A stretch of 64,000 nt of DNA from positions 82,933 to 146,932 of the forward strand of contig JAPFFF010000083.1 in NCBI GenBank assembly GCA_039105265.1, read 5' to 3'. The notes under the pieces are model-generated. The model was not told the DNA's origin and searched no databases. It saw nothing but the letters and a program-made list of their open reading frames with translations. Every line of letters begins with the position of its first letter. Position 1 is the first letter of the stretch. Below are positions 10,701-24,106 of the stretch, in pieces. A program made the translations under genes and the position numbers. The stretch is from Tritrichomonas musculus (taxonomy: Eukaryota > Parabasalia > Tritrichomonadida > Tritrichomonadidae).

Positions 10701-13233
10701 TTATTCTTATTCAAACGTTTCTCACAAGTGAACAGAGTTAAATAAAACATAAATCTCAAACACTTTTGTAAGATAATTATAAACGATTTCGAAATTAAGT
10801 AAAATCAGTAAAAATTAAAGCTTAATCTCAATTATTCTTATTCAAACGTTTCTCACAAGTGAACAGAGTTAAATAAAACACAAATCTCAAACACTTTTGT
10901 AAGATAATTATAAACGATTTCGAAATTAAGTAAAATCAATAAAAATTAAAGCTTAATCTCAGTTATTCTTATTCAAACGTTTCTCACAAATGAACAGAGT
11001 TAAATAAAACACAAATCTCAAACACTTTTGTAAGATAATTAAAAACGATTTCGAAATTAAGTAAAATCAGTAAAAATTAAAGCTTAATCTCAGTTATTCT
11101 TATTCAAACGTTTCTCACAAGTGAACAGAGTTAAATAAAATACACATCTCAAACACTTTTGTAAGATAATTAAAAACGATTTCGAAATTAAGTAAAATCA
11201 ATAAAGATTAAATCGCAATATCAATTATTCTTATTCAAACGTTTCTCACAAGTGAACAGAGTTAAATAAAACACAAATCTCAAACACTTTTGTAAGATAA
11301 TTAAAAACGATTTCGAAATTAAGTAAAATCAATAAAGATTAAATCGCAATATCAATTATTCTTATTCAAACGTTTCTCACAAGTGAACAGAGTTAAATAA
11401 AACACAAATCTCAAACACTTTTGTAAGATAATTATAAACGATTTCGAAATTAAGTAAAATCAGTAAAAATTAAAGCTTAATCTCAGTTATTCTTATTCAA
11501 ACGTTTCTCACAAATGAACAGAGTTAAATAAAACACAAATCTCAAACACTTTTGTAAGATAATTAAAAACGATTTCGAAATTAAGTAAAATCAGTAAAAA
11601 TTAAAGCTTAATCTCAGTTATTCTTATTCTAACATTTCTCACAAATGAACAGAGTTAAATAAAACACAAATCTCAAACACTTTTGTAAGATAATTAAAAA
11701 CGATTTCGAAATTAAGTAAAATCAATAAAGATTAAATCGCAATATCAATTATTCTTATTCAAACGTTTCTCACAAGTGAACAGAGTTAAATAAAACACAA
11801 ATCTCAAACACTTTTGTAAGATAATTAAAAACGATTTCGAAATTAAGTAAAATCAATAAAGATTAAATCGCAATATCAATTATTCTTATTCAAACGTTTC
11901 TCACAAGTGAACAGAGTTAAATAAAACACAAATCTCAAACACTTTTGTAAGATAATTAAAAACGATTTCGAAATTAAGTAAAATCAGTAAAAATTAAATC
12001 GCAATATCAATTATTCCTATTCAAACGTTTCTCACAAGTGAACAGAGTTAAATAAAACACAAATCTCAAACACTTTTGTAAGATAATTATAAACGATTTC
12101 GAAATTAAGTAAAATCAGTAAAAATTAAAGCTTAATCTCAATTATTCCTATTCAAACGTTTCTCACAAGTGAACAGAGTTAAATAAAACACAAATCTCAA
12201 ACACTTTTGTAAGATAATTAAAAACGATTTCGAAATTAAGTAAAATCAATAAAGATTAAATCGCAATATCAATTATTCTTATTCAAACGTTTCTCACAAG
12301 TGAACAGAGTTAAATAAAACACAAATCTCAAACACTTTTGTAAGATAATTAAAAACGATTTCGAAATTAAGTAAAATCAGTAAAAATTAAATCGCAATAT
12401 CAATTATTCCTATTCAAACGTTTCTCACAAGTGAACAGAGTTAAATAAAACACAAATCTCAAACACTTTTGTAAGATAATTATAAACGATTTCGAAATTA
12501 AGTAAAATCAGTAAAAATTAAAGCTTAATCTCAATTATTCCTATTCAAACGTTTCTCACAAGTGAACAGAGTTAAATAAAACACAAATCTCAAACACTTT
12601 TGTAAGATAATTATAAACGATTTCGAAATTAAGTAAAATCAATAAAGATTAAAGCTTAATCTCAATTATTCTTATTCAAACGTTTCTCACAAGTGAACAG
12701 AGTTAAATAAAACACAAATCTCAAACACTTTTGTAAGATAATTATAAACGATTTCGAAATTAAGTAAAATCAGTAAAAATTAAAGCTTAATCTCAATTAT
12801 TCCTATTCAAACGTTTCTCACAAGTGAACAGAGTTAAATAAAACACAAATCTCAAACACTTTTGTAAGATAATTATAAACGATTTCGAAATTAAGTAAAA
12901 TCAGTAAAAATTAAAGCTTAATCTCAGTTATTCTTATTCAAACGTTTCTCACAAGTGAACAGAGTTAAATAAAATACACATCTCAAACACTTTTGTAAGA
13001 TAATTAAAAACGATTTCGAAATTAAGTAAAATCAATAAAGATTAAATCGCAATATCAATTATTCTTATTCAAACGTTTCTCACAAGTGAACAGAGTTAAA
13101 TAAAACACAAATCTCAAACACTTTTGTAAGATAATTAAAAACGATTTCGAAATTAAGTAAAATCAATAAAAATTAAAGCTTAATCTCAGTTATTCTTATT
13201 CAAACGTTTCTCACAAATGAACAGAGTTAAATA
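7732..13233 (+). repeat. Expanded 42-monomer HOR interval (n60-n101)
   Basis: From the R copy at 7793 to the next at 13295 is exactly 42 monomers (5502 bp), 13 more than the 29-monomer unit. The left part (n60-n76) is a run rich in classes A and E with A115. From n81 (10483) onward the order again matches n10-n31 of the first unit, including T6 at n83, H at n86, E* at n89 and H at n100. The interval therefore looks like a 29-mer into which an A/E-rich block has been inserted or expanded. It includes one odd mosaic, n97 at 12579-12709. Confidence 0.85.
12579..12709 (+). repeat. Mosaic monomer n97 (C head, B' cassette)
   Basis: This copy has A64 and G69 as in class C but the cassette GCTTAATC with A87 and T94. 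The equivalent copies n26 and n55 in the 29-mers are ordinary class C. It is the reverse of the class D exchange: a C monomer whose cassette was replaced by the other form. Confidence 0.85.
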
Positions 13234-15460
13234 AAACACAAATCTCAAACACTTTTGTAAGATAATTAAAAACGATTTCGAAATTAAGTAAAATTAGTAA
13301 AGATTAAAGCGCAATATCAATTATTCTTATTCAAACGTTTCTCACAAATGAACAGAGTTAAATAAAACACAAATCTCAAACACTTTTGTAAGATAATTAT
13401 AAACGATTTCGAAATTAAGTAAAATCAATAAAAATTAAAGCTTAATCTCAGTTATTCTTATTCAAACGTTTCTCACAAATGAACAGAGTTAAATAAAACA
13501 CAAATCTCAAACACTTTTGTAAGATAATTAAAAACGATTTCGAAATTAAGTAAAATCAATAAAAATTAAAGCTTAATCTCAGTTATTCTTATTCAAACGT
13601 TTCTCACAAATGAACAGAGTTAAATAAAACACAAATCTCAAACACTTTTGTAAGATAATTAAAAACGATTTCGAAATTAAGTAAAATCAGTAAAAATTAA
13701 AGCTTAATCTCAGTTATTCTTATTCAAACGTTTCTCACAAGTGAACAGAGTTAAATAAAACACAAATCTCAAACACTTTTGTAAGATAATTAAAAACGAT
13801 TTCGAAATTAAGTAAAATCAATAAAGATTAAATCGCAATATCAATTATTCTTATTCAAACGTTTCTCACAAGTGAACAGAGTTAAATAAAACACAAATCT
13901 CAAACACTTTTGTAAGATAATTATAAACGATTTCGAAATTAAGTAAAATCAGTAAAAATTAAAGCTTAATCTCAGTTATTCTTATTCAAACGTTTCTCAC
14001 AAATGAACAGAGTTAAATAAAACACAAATCTCAAACACTTTTGTAAGATAATTATAAACGATTTCGAAATTAAGTAAAATCAATAAAAATTAAAGCTTAA
14101 TCTCAGTTATTCTTATTCAAACGTTTCTCACAAATGAACAGAGTTAAATAAAACACAAATCTCAAACACTTTTGTAAGATAATTAAAAACGATTTCGAAA
14201 TTAAGTAAAATCAATAAAAATTAAAGCTTAATCTCAGTTATTCTTATTCAAACGTTTCTCACAAATGAACAGAGTTAAATAAAACACAAATCTCAAACAC
14301 TTTTGTAAGATAATTAAAAACGATTTCGAAATTAAGTAAAATCAATAAAAATTAAAGCTTAATCTCAGTTATTCTTATTCAAACGTTTCTCACAAGTGAA
14401 CAGAGTTAAATAAAACACAAATCTCAAACACTTTTGTAAGATAATTAAAAACGATTTCGAAATTAAGTAAAATCAATAAAAATTAAAGCTTAATCTCAGT
14501 TATTCTTATTCAAACGTTTCTCACAAATGAACAGAGTTAAATAAAACACAAATCTCAAACACTTTTGTAAGATAATTATAAACGATTTCGAAATTAAGTA
14601 AAATCAGTAAAAATTAAAGCTTAATCTCAGTTATTCTTATTCAAACGTTTCTCACAAATGAACAGAGTTAAATAAAACACAAATCTCAAACACTTTTGTA
14701 AGATAATTATAAACGATTTCGAAATTAAGTAAAATCAATAAAAATTAAAGCTTAATCTCAGTTATTCTTATTCAAACGTTTCTCACAAATGAACAGAGTT
14801 AAATAAAACACAAATCTCAAACACTTTTGTAAGATAATTATAAACGATTTCGAAATTAAGTAAAATCAATAAAAATTAAAGCTTAATCTCAGTTATTCTT
14901 ATTCAAACGTTTCTCACAAATGAACAGAGTTAAATAAAACACAAATCTCAAACACTTTTGTAAGATAATTAAAAACGATTTCGAAATTAAGTAAAATCAG
15001 TAAAAATTAAAGCTTAATCTCAGTTATTCTTATTCAAACGTTTCTCACAAGTGAACAGAGTTAAATAAAACACAAATCTCAAACACTTTTGTAAGATAAT
15101 TAAAAACGATTTCGAAATTAAGTAAAATCAATAAAGATTAAATCGCAATATCAATTATTCTTATTCAAACGTTTCTCACAAGTGAACAGAGTTAAATAAA
15201 ACACAAATCTCAAACACTTTTGTAAGATAATTATAAACGATTTCGAAATTAAGTAAAATCAGTAAAAATTAAAGCTTAATCTCAGTTATTCTTATTCAAA
15301 CGTTTCTCACAAATGAACAGAGTTAAATAAAACACAAATCTCAAACACTTTTGTAAGATAATTAAAAACGATTTCGAAATTAAGTAAAATCAGTAAAAAT
15401 TAAAGCTTAATCTCAGTTATTCTTATTCTAACATTTCTCACAAATGAACAGAGTTAAATA
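13234..15460 (+). repeat. A/E-rich block, R to E* (n102-n118)
   Basis: Seventeen monomers run from an R copy (13295) to an E* copy (15429). The order is R, A, A, E, C, E, A, A, A, A, E, A, A, E, C, E, E*. The same order, with small differences, occurs at n60-n76 (7732-9958, without E*), n290-n306 (37861-40087), n325-n340 (42446-44541, one monomer shorter) and n393-n408 (51320-53415). It is a mobile building block of the larger HORs. In all five places the R copy is preceded by an H copy and one A copy. Confidence 0.85.
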
Positions 15461-16901
15461 AAACACAAATCTCAAACACTTTTGTAAGATAATTAAAAAC
15501 GATTTCGAAATTAAGTAAAATCAATAAAGATTAAATCGCAATATCAATTATTCTTATTCAAACGTTTCTCACAAGTGAACAGAGTTAAATAAAACACAAA
15601 TCTCAAACACTTTTGTAAGATAATTAAAAACGATTTCGAAATTAAGTAAAATCAATAAAGATTAAATCGCAATATCAATTATTCTTATTCAAACGTTTCT
15701 CACAAGTGAACAGAGTTAAATAAAACACAAATCTCAAACACTTTTGTAAGATAATTAAAAACGATTTCGAAATTAAGTAAAATCAGTAAAAATTAAATCG
15801 CAATATCAATTATTCCTATTCAAACGTTTCTCACAAGTGAACAGAGTTAAATAAAACACAAATCTCAAACACTTTTGTAAGATAATTATAAACGATTTCG
15901 AAATTAAGTAAAATCAGTAAAAATTAAAGCTTAATCTCAATTATTCTTATTCAAACGTTTCTCACAAGTGAACAGAGTTAAATAAAACACAAATCTCAAA
16001 CACTTTTGTAAGATAATTATAAACGATTTCGAAATTAAGTAAAATCAATAAAGATTAAATCGCAATATCAATTATTCTTATTCAAACGTTTCTCACAAGT
16101 GAACAGAGTTAAATAAAACATAAATCTCAAACACTTTTGTAAGATAATTATAAACGATTTCGAAATTAAGTAAAATCAGTAAAAATTAAAGCTTAATCTC
16201 AATTATTCCTATTCAAACGTTTCTCACAAGTGAACAGAGTTAAATAAAACACAAATCTCAAACACTTTTGTAAGATAATTAAAAACGATTTCGAAATTAA
16301 GTAAAATCAATAAAGATTAAATCGCAATATCAATTATTCTTATTCAAACGTTTCTCACAAGTGAACAGAGTTAAATAAAACATAAATCTCAAACACTTTT
16401 GTAAGATAATTATAAACGATTTCGAAATTAAGTAAAATCAGTAAAAATTAAAGCTTAATCTCAATTATTCTTATTCAAACGTTTCTCACAAGTGAACAGA
16501 GTTAAATAAAACACAAATCTCAAACACTTTTGTAAGATAATTATAAACGATTTCGAAATTAAGTAAAATCAATAAAAATTAAAGCTTAATCTCAGTTATT
16601 CTTATTCAAACGTTTCTCACAAATGAACAGAGTTAAATAAAACACAAATCTCAAACACTTTTGTAAGATAATTAAAAACGATTTCGAAATTAAGTAAAAT
16701 CAGTAAAAATTAAAGCTTAATCTCAGTTATTCTTATTCAAACGTTTCTCACAAGTGAACAGAGTTAAATAAAACACAAATCTCAAACACTTTTGTAAGAT
16801 AATTAAAAACGATTTCGAAATTAAGTAAAATCAATAAAGATTAAATCGCAATATCAATTATTCTTATTCAAACGTTTCTCACAAGTGAACAGAGTTAAAT
16901 A
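15461..16901 (+). repeat. Segment n119-n129 (start of patchwork region)
   Basis: Eleven monomers: C, C, D, B', C, B(T6), C, B'(T6), A, E, C. They follow E* at n118 with the usual C-C-D opening. A similar order appears after E* at n217 (28429 onward) and at n239 (31180 onward). No unique sequence is present. Confidence 0.75.
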
Positions 16902-19128
16902 AAACACAAATCTCAAACACTTTTGTAAGATAATTAAAAACGATTTCGAAATTAAGTAAAATCAATAAAGATTAAATCGCAATATCAATTATTCTTATTC
17001 AAACGTTTCTCACAAGTGAACAGAGTTAAATAAAACACAAATCTCAAACACTTTTGTAAGATAATTAAAAACGATTTCGAAATTAAGTAAAATCAGTAAA
17101 AATTAAATCGCAATATCAATTATTCCTATTCAAACGTTTCTCACAAGTGAACAGAGTTAAATAAAACACAAATCTCAAACACTTTTGTAAGATAATTATA
17201 AACGATTTCGAAATTAAGTAAAATCAGTAAAAATTAAAGCTTAATCTCAATTATTCCTATTCAAACGTTTCTCACAAGTGAACAGAGTTAAATAAAACAC
17301 AAATCTCAAACACTTTTGTAAGATAATTATAAACGATTTCGAAATTAAGTAAAATCAGTAAAAATTAAAGCTTAATCTCAATTATTCCTATTCAAACGTT
17401 TCTCACAAGTGAACAGAGTTAAATAAAACACAAATCTCAAACACTTTTGTAAGATAATTATAAACGATTTCGAAATTAAGTAAAATCAGTAAAAATTAAA
17501 GCTTAATCTCAATTATTCCTATTCAAACGTTTCTCACAAGTGAACAGAGTTAAATAAAACACAAATCTCAAACACTTTTGTAAGATAATTATAAACGATT
17601 TCGAAATTAAGTAAAATCAATAAAGATTAAATCGCAATATCAATTATTCTTATTCAAACGTTTCTCACAAGTGAACAGAGTTAAATAAAACATAAATCTC
17701 AAACACTTTTGTAAGATAATTATAAACGATTTCGAAATTAAGTAAAATCAGTAAAAATTAAAGCTTAATCTCAATTATTCCTATTCAAACGTTTCTCACA
17801 AGTGAACAGAGTTAAATAAAACACAAATCTCAAACACTTTTGTAAGATAATTAAAAACGATTTCGAAATTAAGTAAAATCAGTAAAAATTAAAGCTTAAT
17901 CTCAATTATTCCTATTCAAACGTTTCTCACAAGTGAACAGAGTTAAATAAAACACAAATCTCAAACACTTTTGTAAGATAATTATAAACGATTTCGAAAT
18001 TAAGTAAAATCAGTAAAAATTAAAGCTTAATCTCAATTATTCCTATTCAAACGTTTCTCACAAGTGAACAGAGTTAAATAAAACACAAATCTCAAACACT
18101 TTTGTAAGATAATTAAAAACGATTTCGAAATTAAGTAAAATCAGTAAAAATTAAAGCTTAATCTCAGTTATTCTTAATCTAACATTTCACACAAGTGAAC
18201 AGAGTTAAATAAAACACAAATCTCAAACACTTTTGTAAGATAATTAAAAACGATTTCGAAATTAAGTAAAATCAATAAAGATTAAATCGCAATATCAATT
18301 ATTCTTATTCAAACGTTTCTCACAAGTGAACAGAGTTAAATAAAACACAAATCTCAAACACTTTTGTAAGATAAATGAAAAAGATTTCGAAATTAAGTAA
18401 AATCAGTAAAAATTAAAGCTTAATCTCAGTTATTCTTATTCAAACGTTTCTCACAAATGAACAGAGTTAAATAAAACACAAATCTCAAACACTTTTGTAA
18501 GATAATTATAAACGATTTCGAAATTAAGTAAAATCAGTAAAAATTAAAGCTTAATCTCAGTTATTCTTATTCTAACATTTCTCACAAATGAACAGAGTTA
18601 AATAAAACACAAATCTCAAACACTTTTGTAAGATAATTAAAAACGATTTCGAAATTAAGTAAAATCAGTAAAAATTAAAGCTTAATCTCAATTATTCCTA
18701 TTCAAACGTTTCTCACAAGTGAACAGAGTTAAATAAAACACAAATCTCAAACACTTTTGTAAGATAATTAAAAACGATTTCGAAATTAAGTAAAATCAGT
18801 AAAAATTAAAGCTTAATCTCAATTATTCTTATTCAAACGTTTCTCACAAATGAACAGAGTTAAATAAAACACAAATCTCAAACACTTTTGTAAGATAATT
18901 ATAAACGATTTCGAAATTAAGTAAAATCAGTAAAAATTAAAGCTTAATCTCAGTTATTCTTATTCAAACGTTTCTCACAAGTGAACAGAGTTAAATAAAA
19001 CACAAATCTCAAACACTTTTGTAAGATAATTAAAAACGATTTCGAAATTAAGTAAAATCAATAAAGATTAAATCGCAATATCAATTATTCTTATTCAAAC
19101 GTTTCTCACAAGTGAACAGAGTTAAATA
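16902..19128 (+). repeat. Segmental duplication, 22-monomer offset, left copy (n130-n146)
   Basis: Seventeen monomers match n152-n168 at a constant distance of 2882 bp (22 x 131). Shared rare markers are T6 at 17693 and 20575, F at 18180 and 21062, F' at 18371 and 21253, and E* at 18573 and 21455. Class order matches throughout. The flanking monomers differ (n129 C against n151 E; n147 A against n169 E), which sets the limits to within one monomer. Confidence 0.88.
18081..18604 (+). repeat. F cassette, copy 1 (n139-n142: F, C, F', E*)
   Basis: Four monomers carry most of the rare substitutions of this part of the array. F reads TTAATCTAACATTTCACAC across positions 95-113. A class C copy follows, then F' reads ATAAATGAAAAAGATTTCG, with three changes within eight bases (33, 35, 40), and then E*. 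The same four-monomer string occurs at 20963-21486 and 33669-34192, and its last part at 25810-26070. Such clustered changes in one copy suggest import from a diverged array or one complex mutation that was then spread by duplication. Confidence 0.85.
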
Positions 19129-19783
19129 AAACACAAATCTCAAACACTTTTGTAAGATAATTATAAACGATTTCGAAATTAAGTAAAATCAATAAAAATT
19201 AAAGCTTAATCTCAGTTATTCTTATTCAAACGTTTCTCACAAATGAACAGAGTTAAATAAAACACAAATCTCAAACACTTTTGTAAGATAATTATAAACG
19301 ATTTCGAAATTAAGTAAAATCAGTAAAAATTAAAGCTTAATCTCAGTTATTCTTATTCAAACGTTTCTCACAAGTGAACAGAGTTAAATAAAACACAAAT
19401 CTCAAACACTTTTGTAAGATAATTAAAAACGATTTCGAAATTAAGTAAAATCAATAAAGATTAAATCGCAATATCAATTATTCTTATTCAAACGTTTCTC
19501 ACAAGTGAACAGAGTTAAATAAAACACAAATCTCAAACACTTTTGTAAGATAATTAAAAACGATTTCGAAATTAAGTAAAATCAATAAAGATTAAATCGC
19601 AATATCAATTATTCTTATTCAAACGTTTCTCACAAGTGAACAGAGTTAAATAAAACACAAATCTCAAACACTTTTGTAAGATAATTATAAACGATTTCGA
19701 AATTAAGTAAAATCAGTAAAAATTAAAGCTTAATCTCAGTTATTCTTATTCAAACGTTTCTCACAAGTGAACAGAGTTAAATA

Positions 19784-22010
19784 AAACACAAATCTCAAAC
19801 ACTTTTGTAAGATAATTAAAAACGATTTCGAAATTAAGTAAAATCAATAAAGATTAAATCGCAATATCAATTATTCTTATTCAAACGTTTCTCACAAGTG
19901 AACAGAGTTAAATAAAACACAAATCTCAAACACTTTTGTAAGATAATTAAAAACGATTTCGAAATTAAGTAAAATCAGTAAAAATTAAATCGCAATATCA
20001 ATTATTCCTATTCAAACGTTTCTCACAAGTGAACAGAGTTAAATAAAACACAAATCTCAAACACTTTTGTAAGATAATTATAAACGATTTCGAAATTAAG
20101 TAAAATCAGTAAAAATTAAAGCTTAATCTCAATTATTCCTATTCAAACGTTTCTCACAAGTGAACAGAGTTAAATAAAACACAAATCTCAAACACTTTTG
20201 TAAGATAATTATAAACGATTTCGAAATTAAGTAAAATCAGTAAAAATTAAAGCTTAATCTCAATTATTCCTATTCAAACGTTTCTCACAAGTGAACAGAG
20301 TTAAATAAAACACAAATCTCAAACACTTTTGTAAGATAATTATAAACGATTTCGAAATTAAGTAAAATCAGTAAAAATTAAAGCTTAATCTCAATTATTC
20401 CTATTCAAACGTTTCTCACAAGTGAACAGAGTTAAATAAAACACAAATCTCAAACACTTTTGTAAGATAATTATAAACGATTTCGAAATTAAGTAAAATC
20501 AATAAAGATTAAATCGCAATATCAATTATTCTTATTCAAACGTTTCTCACAAGTGAACAGAGTTAAATAAAACATAAATCTCAAACACTTTTGTAAGATA
20601 ATTATAAACGATTTCGAAATTAAGTAAAATCAGTAAAAATTAAAGCTTAATCTCAATTATTCCTATTCAAACGTTTCTCACAAGTGAACAGAGTTAAATA
20701 AAACACAAATCTCAAACACTTTTGTAAGATAATTAAAAACGATTTCGAAATTAAGTAAAATCAGTAAAAATTAAAGCTTAATCTCAATTATTCCTATTCA
20801 AACGTTTCTCACAAGTGAACAGAGTTAAATAAAACACAAATCTCAAACACTTTTGTAAGATAATTATAAACGATTTCGAAATTAAGTAAAATCAGTAAAA
20901 ATTAAAGCTTAATCTCAATTATTCCTATTCAAACGTTTCTCACAAGTGAACAGAGTTAAATAAAACACAAATCTCAAACACTTTTGTAAGATAATTAAAA
21001 ACGATTTCGAAATTAAGTAAAATCAGTAAAAATTAAAGCTTAATCTCAGTTATTCTTAATCTAACATTTCACACAAGTGAACAGAGTTAAATAAAACACA
21101 AATCTCAAACACTTTTGTAAGATAATTAAAAACGATTTCGAAATTAAGTAAAATCAATAAAGATTAAATCGCAATATCAATTATTCTTATTCAAACGTTT
21201 CTCACAAGTGAACAGAGTTAAATAAAACACAAATCTCAAACACTTTTGTAAGATAAATGAAAAAGATTTCGAAATTAAGTAAAATCAGTAAAAATTAAAG
21301 CTTAATCTCAGTTATTCTTATTCAAACGTTTCTCACAAATGAACAGAGTTAAATAAAACACAAATCTCAAACACTTTTGTAAGATAATTATAAACGATTT
21401 CGAAATTAAGTAAAATCAGTAAAAATTAAAGCTTAATCTCAGTTATTCTTATTCTAACATTTCTCACAAATGAACAGAGTTAAATAAAACACAAATCTCA
21501 AACACTTTTGTAAGATAATTAAAAACGATTTCGAAATTAAGTAAAATCAGTAAAAATTAAAGCTTAATCTCAATTATTCCTATTCAAACGTTTCTCACAA
21601 GTGAACAGAGTTAAATAAAACACAAATCTCAAACACTTTTGTAAGATAATTAAAAACGATTTCGAAATTAAGTAAAATCAGTAAAAATTAAAGCTTAATC
21701 TCAATTATTCTTATTCAAACGTTTCTCACAAATGAACAGAGTTAAATAAAACATAAATCTCAAACACTTTTGTAAGATAATTATAAACGATTTCGAAATT
21801 AAGTAAAATCAGTAAAAATTAAAGCTTAATCTCAGTTATTCTTATTCAAACGTTTCTCACAAGTGAACAGAGTTAAATAAAACACAAATCTCAAACACTT
21901 TTGTAAGATAATTAAAAACGATTTCGAAATTAAGTAAAATCAATAAAGATTAAATCGCAATATCAATTATTCTTATTCAAACGTTTCTCACAAGTGAACA
22001 GAGTTAAATA
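19784..22010 (+). repeat. Segmental duplication, 22-monomer offset, right copy (n152-n168)
   Basis: This is the right-hand partner of 16902-19128. The only difference I noticed is T6 in n167 (near 21754) where n145 has C6. The five monomers between the copies (n147-n151, 19129-19783) are A, E, C, C, E. The copy overlaps the left member of the 35-monomer duplication that begins at 21094. Confidence 0.86.
20963..21486 (+). repeat. F cassette, copy 2 (n161-n164)
   Basis: The order F, C, F', E* is repeated with the same diagnostic substitutions as at 18081-18604, exactly 22 monomers upstream. It lies inside the right copy of the 22-monomer duplication. Confidence 0.85.
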
Positions 22011-22665
22011 AAACACAAATCTCAAACACTTTTGTAAGATAATTATAAACGATTTCGAAATTAAGTAAAATCAGTAAAAATTAAAGCTTAATCTCAGTTA
22101 TTCTTATTCAAACGTTTCTCACAAATGAACAGAGTTAAATAAAACACAAATCTCAAACACTTTTGTAAGATAATTAAAAACGATTTCGAAATTAAGTAAA
22201 ATCAGTAAAAATTAAAGCTTAATCTCAGTTATTCTTATTCTAACATTTCTCACAAATGAACAGAGTTAAATAAAACACAAATCTCAAACACTTTTGTAAG
22301 ATAATTAAAAACGATTTCGAAATTAAGTAAAATCAATAAAGATTAAATCGCAATATCAATTATTCTTATTCAAACGTTTCTCACAAGTGAACAGAGTTAA
22401 ATAAAACACAAATCTCAAACACTTTTGTAAGATAATTAAAAACGATTTCGAAATTAAGTAAAATCAATAAAGATTAAATCGCAATATCAATTATTCCTAT
22501 TCAAACGTTTCTCACAAGTGAACAGAGTTAAATAAAACACAAATCTCAAACACTTTTGTAAGATAATTATAAACGATTTCGAAATTAAGTAAAATCAGTA
22601 AAAATTAAAGCTTAATCTCAATTATTCCTATTCAAACGTTTCTCACAAGTGAACAGAGTTAAATA
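21094..22665 (+). repeat. Segmental duplication, 35-monomer offset, left copy (n162-n173)
   Basis: The order C, F', E*, B, B', E, C, E, E*, C, C (with C94), B is found again at 25679-27249, 35 monomers (4585 bp) on. The class C copy with C94 (n172, near 22496) is a rare form shared only with its partner n207 near 27080, which supports common descent. Confidence 0.83.
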
Positions 22666-23189
22666 AAACACAAATCTCAAACACTTTTGTAAGATAATTA
22701 TAAACGATTTCGAAATTAAGTAAAATCAATAAAAATTAAAGCTTAATCTCAATTATTCCTATTCAAACGTTTCTCACAAGTGAACAGAGTTAAATAAAAC
22801 ACAAATCTCAAACACTTTTGTAAGATAATTATAAACGATTTCGAAATTAAGTAAAATCAGTAAAAATTAAAGCTTAATCTCAGTTATTCTTATTCAAACG
22901 TTTCTCACAAATGAACAGAGTTAAATAAAACACAAATCTCAAACACTTTTGTAAGATAATTAAAAACGATTTCGAAATTAAGTAAAATCAGTAAAAATTA
23001 AAGCTTAATCTCAGTTATTCTTATTCAAACGTTTCTCACAAGTGAACAGAGTTAAATAAAACACAAATCTCAAACACTTTTGTAAGATAATTATAAACGA
23101 TTTCGAAATTAAGTAAAATCAGTAAAAATTAAAGCTTAATCTCAGTTATTCTTATTCAAACGTTTCTCACAAATGAACAGAGTTAAATA

Positions 23190-24106
23190 AAACACAAATC
23201 TCAAACACTTTTGTAAGATAATTAAAAACGATTTCGAAATTAAGTAAAATCAGTAAAAATTAAAGCTTAATCTCAGTTATTCTTATTCTAACATTTCTCA
23301 CAAATGAACAGAGTTAAATAAAACACAAATCTCAAACACTTTTGTAAGATAATTAAAAACGATTTCGAAATTAAGTAAAATCAATAAAGATTAAATCGCA
23401 ATATCAATTATTCTTATTCAAACGTTTCTCACAAGTGAACAGAGTTAAATAAAACACAAATCTCAAACACTTTTGTAAGATAATTAAAAACGATTTCGAA
23501 ATTAAGTAAAATCAATAAAGATTAAATCGCAATATCAATTATTCTTATTCAAACGTTTCTCACAAGTGAACAGAGTTAAATAAAACACAAATCTCAAACA
23601 CTTTTGTAAGATAATTAAAAACGATTTCGAAATTAAGTAAAATCAGTAAAAATTAAATCGCAATATCAATTATTCCTATTCAAACGTTTCTCACAAGTGA
23701 ACAGAGTTAAATAAAACACAAATCTCAAACACTTTTGTAAGATAATTATAAACGATTTCGAAATTAAGTAAAATCAGTAAAAATTAAAGCTTAATCTCAA
23801 TTATTCCTATTCAAACGTTTCTCACAAGTGAACAGAGTTAAATAAAACACAAATCTCAAACACTTTTGTAAGATAATTATAAACGATTTCGAAATTAAGT
23901 AAAATCAATAAAGATTAAATCGCAATATCAATTATTCTTATTCAAACGTTTCTCACAAGTGAACAGAGTTAAATAAAACATAAATCTCAAACACTTTTGT
24001 AAGATAATTATAAACGATTTTGAAATTAAGTAAAATCAGTAAAAATTAAAGCTTAATCTCAATTATTCCTATTCAAACGTTTCTCACAAGTGAACAGAGT
24101 TAAATA
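23190..24106 (+). repeat. Segmental duplication, 39-monomer offset, left copy (n178-n184)
   Basis: The order E*, C, C, D, B, C, B(T6) recurs at 28298-29214. The last copy of each carries T46 (TTTTGA in place of TTTCGA) at 24021 and 29129. I saw this change nowhere else, so it is a private marker of the duplication. The distance is 5108 bp, or 39 x 131 minus the single base lost near 25878. Confidence 0.86.
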
